From contig JACKQC010000019.1 of NCBI GenBank assembly GCA_024233085.1, positions 1-64,000 on the forward strand: a stretch of 64,000 nucleotides of DNA. The letters are read 5' to 3'. The stretch is from Akkermansiaceae bacterium. GTDB lineage: Bacteria > Verrucomicrobiota > Verrucomicrobiia > Verrucomicrobiales > DEV007. Both the position numbers and the translations under genes were made by a program. Every line of letters starts with the position of its first letter. The first letter of the stretch is position 1. The notes beneath the pieces are model-generated. The model ran no database searches, was not told the DNA's origin, and was given only the letters and a program-made list of their open reading frames with translations. Shown here in pieces: positions 42,533 to 51,926 of the stretch.

Positions 42533-42594
42533 CCCAACAGGGTTGCCTCGCCGACCCAACCCTGTTGACTCCGGGACCCAACCCTGTTGGATCG
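42531..42594. repeat. palindromic element copy F, three units
   Basis: One forward unit (42531-42549) and two reverse units (42553-42571 and 42575-42593), each close to the 19-mer consensus. It begins inside the TGA stop of the upstream gene and is the only copy with a duplicated reverse arm. Confidence 0.87.
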
Positions 42595-42679
42595 GAGTCG
42601 CATAACCGGACTTTTTCCGTTGCCGTCGGGAGGAGCGGAGCCATTTTGCGAACGACATTTTCCGTTCCCGATTTCCTAC

Positions 42680-44374
<1,695 letters not shown>

Positions 44375-44388
44375 CCGCCCGAGACGGT

Positions 44389-46500
44389 TTACCGGACGCT
44401 CAGCGCCGCCACCTCCTCCGCCGTCAACGCACGGTCGAAGACGGCGACCTCGTCGAGCCGGCCTTCCCAGTTCGAGTCGTTGTCGCTCCGTCCGCCGACG
44501 AAAAAGCGGTCGAATCCGGACGGAAAACCCGCGGCGGCTTTCGCCTCGAGATCGAGTTCGCCGTTCAGATAAACCTTCACCGAGTCCCCGGCCCGCACGA
44601 ACGCGATGTGGCGCCATTCCCAGCGCGGAATCTCCGCCTTGCCCGCGACAAGCGGATTTGTCCCGTGGAAAAAGACGAGTCGGCCCGCGTTTTCGCCCGT
44701 CCCGGCGACGCCGAGATGGTCGCCGTAGGGACCGAGGCCGTTGTCGACTCCCCGCGAGAAAATCCAGCCGCTGATTTCCCGGCTGGCCGGCGGCATGCCG
44801 TTCCACGCCCAGAGCGAGACCGAATAGGAATCCCCGAGATCGCCGATTCGGGCCCGCAGTCGTCCGCCGGCAAACATGGCAGCCCGGTTTTTCTCGCCGT
44901 CGGCGCAAAAGTAATCGGAGCGGGGTCCCTCGAGAAAAAAGGTCACGCGCGGCTCGTAAAAGGCGTCCCGGTGATTGCCGCTGGAATCGATGGCGTGCGG
45001 CCCGGCAAACTCGTCGAGACGCCACCAGGCGGCGGGTTTCGAGGCGGCGAGAGCCTCGGCGGCTGGACCGCGGCTGAGGCGATGATCCCGGCGCGGGGCG
45101 GCGGCGACGTTTTCCAGCAGGCCGATGCAGGCCTCGGCGATCTTCGGTTCGGCGGTGGTTTCCAGGCCGGCGCTGCGGGCGGCCCAGGTGTTGTAGCCGC
45201 CGAAAAGATGTTGCTCGGGCGGTGGAATGTAGCCATCGCCGCCGTTGGCGAGTTCGATCACAACATTGTGCGGCAGCGGGCTGGCGGCCTTGATTTTCAG
45301 GCCGGTGACGGCGTAGGTCTCGCAGGGCGTGGTGGCGATGCCGACGTCCCCGATGCGCAGCCCCTGCACCACGATCTCGGTCCGCTGGCGCTCGTGAAGA
45401 ATGATCTGTTCGCGGGCATAGACCTCGGGCTGAGTCTTCGGCGGACGGTCGCCCATTTCGGCGACAATGCGCTGGGCCCACTCGAGACGCTGCTTGTCGG
45501 GGACGCGGTATTGGAGGGTCATGCGCCGCTCGGCCATGGCGAGATCGGCGTCGGCGCGGTAGTTGTCGATGCCGTCGTAGGCCTTCATCGCGATCCCGAG
45601 CAACCCGTCCACGTATTCGTCGATGGTCAGATTCGCGTTCCACTCGCTCTCGGGCTTGGTGTAGTCGCGCCGCCAGATGTCGCCGCTGCATCCGTGCGAC
45701 ATGATGCCGACGAAGGGATCGCCGGGCGAAAGCTTCTCCTTCATCGCGTTGCAAAAACGGCCGAAATAGTCGGCGCTGATGTCCTTGTCGCCGAAGTAAT
45801 GCATGGAGAAATTCGCCAGCACGGCGAGGGGTTTTCCGTCGGCGGTCTGGATGGAAACCAGCGACAGATCCGGATCTTCCGGGCCGGATTCGCCGGTGAC
45901 GTCGTCCCAGATCCGGCCGGAATGCATGTTGGCGCGCCCGGTGGGATTTCCAAATGGGTCCTCGGCGACGGCGCCCGGCTGGCGGATCCAGCGGCGCAGC
46001 GCTGTGTATTCGCCGGCATCGGCCTTGGCGAAGCCGACGCGGGCGGGCTTGAGGTTCGCCAGGGCGGCGGCGACGGCTTCGACGAGTTTTTCACGCAAAA
46101 ATGGAACGTATTCGGGATCGGGGTCGGTGCCCAGCGCCCCCATGCACGAGGGGGCCGAGTGGGTGTGGGTCGCCGACATCAGCAGGTGATCGGCGGGGAT
46201 GCCGGTCTTTTGCGCGGCGAGCGCCTTCGCCTCGTCGAGCAGCGGGCGCGGCATCATGCACGAGTCGACGACCACGATGGCGAGGGTGGTTTTACCATCC
46301 GAAAGCGCGAGGGCGCGGGCGTTGACCGGCGTGTTGACCTTGTCGAGACTGCGGCTGAGCATGCCGCCGTTTACGAGGACGGGGAGTTTCTTCGGGGTGA
46401 CGTCGACCACCGCCGCGCCGGCGCGGAGTTCGGCTCTCGCGGGATTCGAGAACGGAGGCGCCAACAGAAAAAGGGCGAGAAGAAATAGGGAACGCTTCAT
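44389..46500 (-). CDS. neutral/alkaline ceramidase-like enzyme with C-terminal LamG domain
   Basis: This 703-residue secreted protein has a signal peptide (KRSLFLLALFLLAPPFSNPARA). The ceramidase-type catalytic half includes GAAVVDVTPKKLPVLVNG, the zinc/substrate motif SATHTHSAPSCMGAL near residue 110 and GIMSHGCSGDIWRRDYTKP with the Ser-Gly nucleophile region. Residues ~480-700 form a LamG/concanavalin-like domain (AWWRLDEFAGPHAIDSSGNHRDAFYE, VSLWAWNGMPPASREISGWIFSRG, WRHIAFVRAGDSVKVYLNGE). The enzyme probably hydrolyses an extracellular amide or lipid, though the true substrate is unknown in these bacteria. Confidence 0.83.
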   Translation of the reverse strand: MKRSLFLLALFLLAPPFSNPARAELRAGAAVVDVTPKKLPVLVNGGMLSRSLDKVNTPVNARALALSDGKTTLAIVVVDSCMMPRPLLDEAKALAAQKTGIPADHLLMSATHTHSAPSCMGALGTDPDPEYVPFLREKLVEAVAAALANLKPARVGFAKADAGEYTALRRWIRQPGAVAEDPFGNPTGRANMHSGRIWDDVTGESGPEDPDLSLVSIQTADGKPLAVLANFSMHYFGDKDISADYFGRFCNAMKEKLSPGDPFVGIMSHGCSGDIWRRDYTKPESEWNANLTIDEYVDGLLGIAMKAYDGIDNYRADADLAMAERRMTLQYRVPDKQRLEWAQRIVAEMGDRPPKTQPEVYAREQIILHERQRTEIVVQGLRIGDVGIATTPCETYAVTGLKIKAASPLPHNVVIELANGGDGYIPPPEQHLFGGYNTWAARSAGLETTAEPKIAEACIGLLENVAAAPRRDHRLSRGPAAEALAASKPAAWWRLDEFAGPHAIDSSGNHRDAFYEPRVTFFLEGPRSDYFCADGEKNRAAMFAGGRLRARIGDLGDSYSVSLWAWNGMPPASREISGWIFSRGVDNGLGPYGDHLGVAGTGENAGRLVFFHGTNPLVAGKAEIPRWEWRHIAFVRAGDSVKVYLNGELDLEAKAAAGFPSGFDRFFVGGRSDNDSNWEGRLDEVAVFDRALTAEEVAALSVR

Positions 46501-46569
46501 TTTTCCCGGAAGCGTACGGGAACGCCGGGCGGGGCGGCAAGATTTCCGGCGCACGCAACCGCGCCCCGT

Positions 46570-48273
46570 TCAGCCGGAGTCGCGCCCGAGTTCGCCGAGC
46601 ACGGAACTCAGCCACGGGAAGAGCTGCTTTTTCCGGCTCACCACGCCGTCGAGGCGATAGAGGTTTTCCTTCTTCCTCGGAAACTGAATCTTCCGCAACA
46701 CCTCCTCGGGCGCCTCGATCAGCAGCAGGCTGTCGTTGCGATTCACATCGGTCACCATGAGGCAGGCGATGTCGAGACTGTGAACCTCGATCAGCCGGCC
46801 CAACTCGGCCTGGAGCGACTCGCGCACGGGCCAGAACTGGTTCAATCCAACCTCCTCGACCTGGGAAATGCTGACTTTGTAGCCGCCCTCCTCGTATTCC
46901 TTCCGGTCGGAACCGATCACGGCCTCGGGCGCGCTCGATCGCAGCACCGAACCCGCCGCGAAGAATTCCTCGGTGAACCGGTTCACATCGATTCCCGCCG
47001 TCTCGCTGAGCCAGGCGAGCACCTGGCGGTCTTCGTCGGTCGCGGTCGGCGAGGTGAGGTTGAGGGTGTCGGAAACGATTCCCGCGCACAGACAGGTTGC
47101 GATGGCCGGAGAGGGATCGACTCCATGGCTCCGAAAGGCGCGCGCCACAATCGTGCAGGTGGAGCCCACGGGCTTGTTGATGAATTGCACGGGCTCGCGG
47201 GTGACGAGGTTTCCGCTGAGCCGGTGGTGATCCATCACCTCGACGATCTCCGCCTCTTCGGCGCCGGTTACCGCCTGTGAGAATTCGTTGTGATCGACGA
47301 GGATCAATTTCGGCCGCCTCGGCGTGACGAGATCGGTTCGGGAGAAGACCCCGATCAGTTTCCGGGAGCCCGGCTCGATCACCGGAAAAAGCGTCTGCTG
47401 AAGCCCCTGGATTCTGTCCCGTAGAAGATGCAGCGGCACATCCGGGTCGAAGGAGGCGTATTCCGTCGAGACCGCCTGCTGGATCGGCCGCGATCCGCGG
47501 ATGAGCTGAGTCGAGCTGGCCGTGTCGCGCGGAGTCATCAGAATAGTGACGCCTTTCGCCCGGGCCGCGGCCAGAATCGCCTCGGCGGGCCGAAACCCGC
47601 TGGTGATGACGAGGCATTTCACCCCCGCCTCGACGGCGAGCAACTGCACGCCGGCACGGTCGCCGGTGATGATGAGCAGTCGCCCGGCGTCGAAACTGGC
47701 GATGCGCTCGGCCATGACCGGTTCGCTCGATCCGGCGACCATCATGATGTATTCGACCTCGGCGTCGTCGTCGTCCTCGGGCTGGCAGGCGATTCCCGCG
47801 CCCAGCACCTTGGCAATGCTCGCGATGTTGGTCCGCACGGCGCGAACCGCCTCGCCCTCGATCTCGGTGGGAATGAGCAATTGCAGCAGGTCGAGCAACG
47901 AAAGCATGCCCACGATGCGATCGCCGGGCTCCACGACGGGCAGACTGCGAAATCCCGCCCCGGCCATGCGGTGGTAGGCGTCGAAAATCGTGTCGGACAG
48001 AGTCGCCTTGGTGACCTCGCGGTGGCAGACATCGATCGCGCGCGGCCGGACATCCGCGACCAGCCGCGGCCTCGGCAGGCCGGCCTGGGAGAGCACCCAT
48101 TCGGTCCGGGAATTGGGGGTACCGCAGCAGGCGGCGACCGCCCCCGGCAAACGGGTTTGGCGCAACAGATCGGCGTAGGCGATGGCGGAGCAGATGGCGT
48201 CGGTGTCGGGATTCTTGTGTCCCATCACCCAGACTCGGTCATCGTCGGAGGGGCTGGCTTCGGTGCTGGTCAC
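46570..48273 (-). CDS. ppaC: CBS- and DRTGG-containing manganese-dependent inorganic pyrophosphatase
   Basis: The 567-residue protein is a family II pyrophosphatase with a regulatory insert. The DHH domain begins VWVMGHKNPDTDAICSAIAYADLL; the second part of the active site (DHN, then MDHHRLSGNL) lies near residues 325-355. Between them are a first CBS motif (ATLSDTIFDAYHRMAGAGFRSLPVVEPGDRIVG), a DRTGG-like region (GRLLIITGDRAGVQLLAVEAGVKCLVIT) and a second CBS segment. The DHHA2 domain follows at the C-terminus. CBS insertion allows regulation by adenine nucleotides. It hydrolyses PPi to drive biosynthesis. A terminator-like hairpin for the upstream gene lies before the start. Confidence 0.92.
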   Translation of the reverse strand: MTSTEASPSDDDRVWVMGHKNPDTDAICSAIAYADLLRQTRLPGAVAACCGTPNSRTEWVLSQAGLPRPRLVADVRPRAIDVCHREVTKATLSDTIFDAYHRMAGAGFRSLPVVEPGDRIVGMLSLLDLLQLLIPTEIEGEAVRAVRTNIASIAKVLGAGIACQPEDDDDAEVEYIMMVAGSSEPVMAERIASFDAGRLLIITGDRAGVQLLAVEAGVKCLVITSGFRPAEAILAAARAKGVTILMTPRDTASSTQLIRGSRPIQQAVSTEYASFDPDVPLHLLRDRIQGLQQTLFPVIEPGSRKLIGVFSRTDLVTPRRPKLILVDHNEFSQAVTGAEEAEIVEVMDHHRLSGNLVTREPVQFINKPVGSTCTIVARAFRSHGVDPSPAIATCLCAGIVSDTLNLTSPTATDEDRQVLAWLSETAGIDVNRFTEEFFAAGSVLRSSAPEAVIGSDRKEYEEGGYKVSISQVEEVGLNQFWPVRESLQAELGRLIEVHSLDIACLMVTDVNRNDSLLLIEAPEEVLRKIQFPRKKENLYRLDGVVSRKKQLFPWLSSVLGELGRDSG

Positions 48274-48296
48274 GACTGCGGAAGGAGACGAAACGG

Positions 48297-48330
48297 CGCA
48301 AAAAGAACAGCCGCCCGGAATCGGGGCGGC
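48297..48330 (-). terminator. probable terminator of the peptidase/TIM-barrel gene
   Basis: Read on the minus strand, GCCGCCC and GGGCGGC pair around a 7-nt loop and are followed by TGTTCTTTTTG. It lies between the stop of the 930-residue gene and the pyrophosphatase start. Confidence 0.6.
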
Positions 48331-48397
48331 TTTCGGGGAAAATGCCGCGACTCGGCCGCGGATTCAACCGGAAAGCGCGGCACGGAGGACGGAAAGA

Positions 48398-51190
48398 TCA
48401 GCCGCGCAGAGTCTCGATCGGACGGCCCAGAAGATCCGACCACAGAATCTCGATAGAACGATCCCGAATCTCCGAATCCCGGCAAGCCTCGATCTCAATC
48501 GAAACCGCTCCACTGCAGCGGGGATAACCTTCGACGGGCGCCGCATGGCGAACCGCGTAAAGATTCAACCATTTCCTGAAGACATCGAGATTGCGGCTAA
48601 CCGATCCAAGCGCGCAATCCGCGAAATGCGCGCCGGGATGATGATCGGAGATGTGAGCATGAACAATCCGGTTGAAGACGCCAGGTTTCTCGAAAACCCG
48701 GGACAGCGGGATGGCCTCAATGATCCCCCAGTGGGCAATATCGAGATTGAAGCCCACCAGATTTTTCAACGGTCCGAATTCCTCCTCCGCCTCAAGCAGA
48801 TCGGCCAGCAACACCAGTGTATCCCAGTCCCCGAAGGCATATAGCGGGCCGGGCTCAAACTCGAGGGCAACTACCAAGTCCGCATTCTCCAAATCTCCGC
48901 GGATTTTGAGAAGGTTTCTCAGGATCGCCTCGACCGCGTCATCCACCTTGGCAAGGTTTTTCGTAATCCGGCCGTCCCCCTTATCCGCGGCCGGGTCGAT
49001 CGCACCCGAAATCAGGCCTCCGCCAACCGCTTCGATCATGCCAACTTCGGTCCGGCCAAAGTCCTTTTTCAGAATCCCCGCCAATTGGCAAAGATTTCTC
49101 AGCGCCATAATTCCCGGCGAATCCGCCGCGTCGGCTTCATCGCTCGGTCGGGCAAATTCGGGAATGAAGGAGGCGAATCCATGAATGGGTCTCTCCCCGG
49201 CCGCCCTGTGAATGGCGCCCGCCAAGGCCATCAGTTGCTCTGAAGTTAGCCCCGCCAATCGTTCCACGGAGGCGGCGTTAAGTTCGTCCCGACCGCCAAC
49301 CTTGTCGAAATCGCTGTGCATGAATCCGTAAAATTCGATGCCGAGAGACGTTGGCCACCCACGCAGCGCCGGCTCAAACCCGTGCAGGCTCACGGAAGTA
49401 ATCATGGACGGTTTTAGCCGGTCAATTGGACCAAGTTTCGCAATTTCATTCCCTGTCTCTTTCTCCCCGCCTTCGCCTCCACCAGAGATCGCGAGTTTCG
49501 ACGAAAGATTTGGCACATAAAACTCCAACCATTTCTTCGAACGATGGGAATGATAATAGGCCGCCTCGAAGGGAAATGCCGGTCGCCCTTCTCTCCGACT
49601 CTCCGCATCATGAAACCAAAGCATGTCTCCGGTTCTCTCCACCCATAGCCAGCGATCCCGACAACCTCCGAAAAGAGCGCGCAGGCGATCCTGAATCTCC
49701 GAAACCCTTTCGCTAAAATGCCCCGCCATAGGGGCGATGGAAGATTCGAAGAAACTGGGATTCGGCAATTCGCTCAGTCTTGTCAAGCGCGGAACCGATT
49801 CCGAACGTTTCCATTCCCGCGCCGACCGCAGGGCCTGGGACCTTTCTCGAGCCACTTCATCAGATTGGTCCTTTCGGGCCACTTTTTCCCAGAAAGAAGC
49901 CTTGATATCGTTATCTCGGAGCGTCAGAAGCCCCGGCCCCCGCGGATCCTCGCCCTCGGAAATGGGCAACAGAAATTTGCCCACCCAGAGTGTCTCCGGC
50001 GGCAGCGGCGTCACCGTCACCCGCCCCGGAAGCACCGGTATCATTTGACCCGGAAAAAACCTCGGCTTCTCTTCGACCACGCGGGGGGCGTCGCCATTGG
50101 ATTCGGCGAATTCATTCGAGAACGAGCCAAAGGCACCGCTTTCGAAGAGAGTTTTCCCCGACACCCAAAGAAAGGGACCCGTTCCGGGATCGTTGATCAA
50201 AAAGCGATCGTCGCCCACTTTCTTGCCGCACCCAACCAGCACCACCGCGTGCCCCGACTTGGACCCCGGCTTGTGATGGCCGTCCTCCTTCAGTATGACT
50301 CGACGTTCGAACTTCTCGTCGTAATACACTCCCCGCTGATACAGACGCGCCAGGTCGACCGGAAGAATCACCGGAAAGTTCGACATCACGACGGCTCTCA
50401 AAGCCTGGACAAATCGAAGCCGGGCGGGATCCAGAATCTCCCGATTCCGAACCAGAAATTCCTCGAAATCCTCCGTCTCTTTTGGGCACAATTCCGGAGG
50501 AAACGCAAACAACCGCCGCCCCGTGAGCCCCTCTCCATCCAGGTAGTGGGAAATCTGGTCCGGCTTGAGACCCGATATCCCGAGTTCACCGCCTTCGCCG
50601 CGTTGCGGACGTTTCTTTTCCGCATAATACGAAATTTCCGAGATGCCCCGGATATGTGCGGCGTGCTCGGGCAGCAGCGCCGTCGCCATGTACACGGAGG
50701 CCTGCGCGCACATCCCCCCGCAGATTTGCATGAACTGCACATAGGGAGTGGCTTCGAACTCGGATTCCGCGGCGCATCCTCCAGACTGTGCGGGGAGACA
50801 TTCGCCATTGGCGGCCCACAGTTTCGTTTTCAGCACATGAATATCGGCAAAACCCGGAGGAAGCGTCAGCAGGCAGTCGGCAATGGGTTTGTCAAAGTTT
50901 CCCGGCAAACCGGCGCGGCAATTCAAGAGCGCCAGCCGGCGGAGATTCAACATTCCCTCGATGTTACCCTTGCGAACCAGGTACTGCCTAATTCCGAATC
51001 GAGGATCGGACACGTTAAGCAATTCAAGTTCGCTCCGAATCATCTGGGATGGCCCGTACCGATACGGTGACCCGCTCAGGAATTCCGGGTATTGGTCATC
51101 CCCTCTCAGCCGTTCGATTAAACGATCCACGCCCTCCAGCGCTTCCTTTCCAACCTCTCTTTCGACAATCTCGCGGAAAATGGAATTCAT
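48398..51190 (-). CDS. fusion of papain/C39-like cysteine-peptidase region and xylose-isomerase-like TIM barrel
   Basis: This 930-residue protein starts at MNSIFREIVEREVG; the earlier in-frame ATG at 51259 adds 23 residues without support. Residues ~120-345 look like a papain/C39-type cysteine peptidase. QICGGMCAQAS has Gln155 six before Cys161, as in papain. KSGHAVVLVG supplies His314 and FLINDPGTG Asn333/Asp334. Residues ~600-920 have the order of metal ligands of xylose-isomerase-like barrels (LEFEPGP, NLDIAHWG, IVHAHISDHHPGAHF, SIEIEACR). I recognise no named family with both parts. GC is lower than in flanking genes. Two small ORFs lie upstream on the same strand. Whether it cleaves a peptide is inference. 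Confidence 0.78.
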   Translation of the reverse strand: MNSIFREIVEREVGKEALEGVDRLIERLRGDDQYPEFLSGSPYRYGPSQMIRSELELLNVSDPRFGIRQYLVRKGNIEGMLNLRRLALLNCRAGLPGNFDKPIADCLLTLPPGFADIHVLKTKLWAANGECLPAQSGGCAAESEFEATPYVQFMQICGGMCAQASVYMATALLPEHAAHIRGISEISYYAEKKRPQRGEGGELGISGLKPDQISHYLDGEGLTGRRLFAFPPELCPKETEDFEEFLVRNREILDPARLRFVQALRAVVMSNFPVILPVDLARLYQRGVYYDEKFERRVILKEDGHHKPGSKSGHAVVLVGCGKKVGDDRFLINDPGTGPFLWVSGKTLFESGAFGSFSNEFAESNGDAPRVVEEKPRFFPGQMIPVLPGRVTVTPLPPETLWVGKFLLPISEGEDPRGPGLLTLRDNDIKASFWEKVARKDQSDEVARERSQALRSAREWKRSESVPRLTRLSELPNPSFFESSIAPMAGHFSERVSEIQDRLRALFGGCRDRWLWVERTGDMLWFHDAESRREGRPAFPFEAAYYHSHRSKKWLEFYVPNLSSKLAISGGGEGGEKETGNEIAKLGPIDRLKPSMITSVSLHGFEPALRGWPTSLGIEFYGFMHSDFDKVGGRDELNAASVERLAGLTSEQLMALAGAIHRAAGERPIHGFASFIPEFARPSDEADAADSPGIMALRNLCQLAGILKKDFGRTEVGMIEAVGGGLISGAIDPAADKGDGRITKNLAKVDDAVEAILRNLLKIRGDLENADLVVALEFEPGPLYAFGDWDTLVLLADLLEAEEEFGPLKNLVGFNLDIAHWGIIEAIPLSRVFEKPGVFNRIVHAHISDHHPGAHFADCALGSVSRNLDVFRKWLNLYAVRHAAPVEGYPRCSGAVSIEIEACRDSEIRDRSIEILWSDLLGRPIETLRG

Positions 51191-51316
51191 GGCCTCGGTC
51201 CGTCCGGAAAAAGCGTATAGAGGTGTGGCAGACCGACTCGCCACGCAAGGAAAAACCAAACGAGCGCCGCGTCCGGGAACATCGCGGCCATTCGACCCGG
51301 GCAGAACGCCCCCACC

Positions 51317-51583
51317 TCAGACCTGAGAGGTTGTGCGGGCCAGTTCGTAGTCCCTGTCAGTGAAGATCACCACTGGCTTCGACGCGAGACGATCCGCCCG
51401 CTTCACCGCGTCGTTGGCGCACTGCCTTGCCTTTGCTTCGTCTTCCTCGATCACCCAATACCTTCGGATGACCTCTCGAAACTCGTCTAGTCCAGCTTGA
51501 ACAACCGGGCCCGCAAAACGCACCGACAATTCGGAGCTAAGCTCTTTCAAGAACGAATCGAAAGCGGTGTTCCCTTGAGACAT
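51317..51583 (-). CDS. small protein of unknown function upstream of the peptidase/TIM-barrel gene
   Basis: The 88-residue ORF starts at MSQGNTAFDSFLKEL, with an earlier in-frame ATG at 51601. It reads as soluble and helical with mixed charge, one Cys, and ends ARTTSQV. No domain is recognised. It is on the same strand as the 930-residue gene, 126 bp before it, in lower-GC DNA. Amphipathic helix patterns (FDSFLKELSSELSVRF) favour a real protein, but it could be a chance ORF. Confidence 0.5.
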   Translation of the reverse strand: MSQGNTAFDSFLKELSSELSVRFAGPVVQAGLDEFREVIRRYWVIEEDEAKARQCANDAVKRADRLASKPVVIFTDRDYELARTTSQV

Positions 51584-51613
51584 GGCAATCAGACTTGGCA
51601 AACACGGAGAACG

Positions 51614-51772
51614 TCAGGCCAAAAATCCATAATGTCCATAACGTTTTGACCCGGCTTCGTTGTCGCCTTTACCCTGCGAGGTCCTTTCCGACTCTTCCAT
51701 GTGTTCGATGGTCGCGTTCTCCATGCCAATGAAGTCGGTAATCAAAAGAAAAGCAAGATTTCCGCCACGCAT
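51614..51772 (-). CDS. possible 52-residue ORF
   Basis: The ORF reads MRGGNLAFLLITDFIG then a charged tail ending YGHYGFLA. It is the 3' end of a longer frame whose upstream half is antisense to the large NfeD gene, so only the part from 51772 is plausible. It lies 30 bp before the 88-residue ORF, on the same strand. There is no homology I can name, so the call rests on position alone. Confidence 0.25.
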   Translation of the reverse strand: MRGGNLAFLLITDFIGMENATIEHMEESERTSQGKGDNEAGSKRYGHYGFLA

Positions 51773-51926
51773 GCCGGATGTCCAGACCGCAGCCAAAATC
51801 TTGCTTTGACGTATTAGATGTGTTTGCGAATGGACGCAAGTCCGTAGTGAAGAATTTTGAACGTTTTTTTCACAAGGTTTTTGGACTGTGGAACGCCCGC
51901 GCCCGCGCGACGCTGGTTCTGAGACA
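51773..51926. other. AT-richer intergenic stretch
   Basis: The 154 bp between the small ORFs and the stop of the NfeD/ClpP gene are noticeably AT-rich compared with the surroundings (about 43 % GC around 51841-51900). I see no confident promoter or RNA. The edge with the NfeD gene marks the right boundary of the lower-GC island. Confidence 0.5.

Noticed and set aside
42531..42594. Three-unit repeat as a CRISPR or integron attC site
   Set aside because: Units are inverted as well as direct, there are no unique spacers of constant length, and no cas or integrase gene is near.
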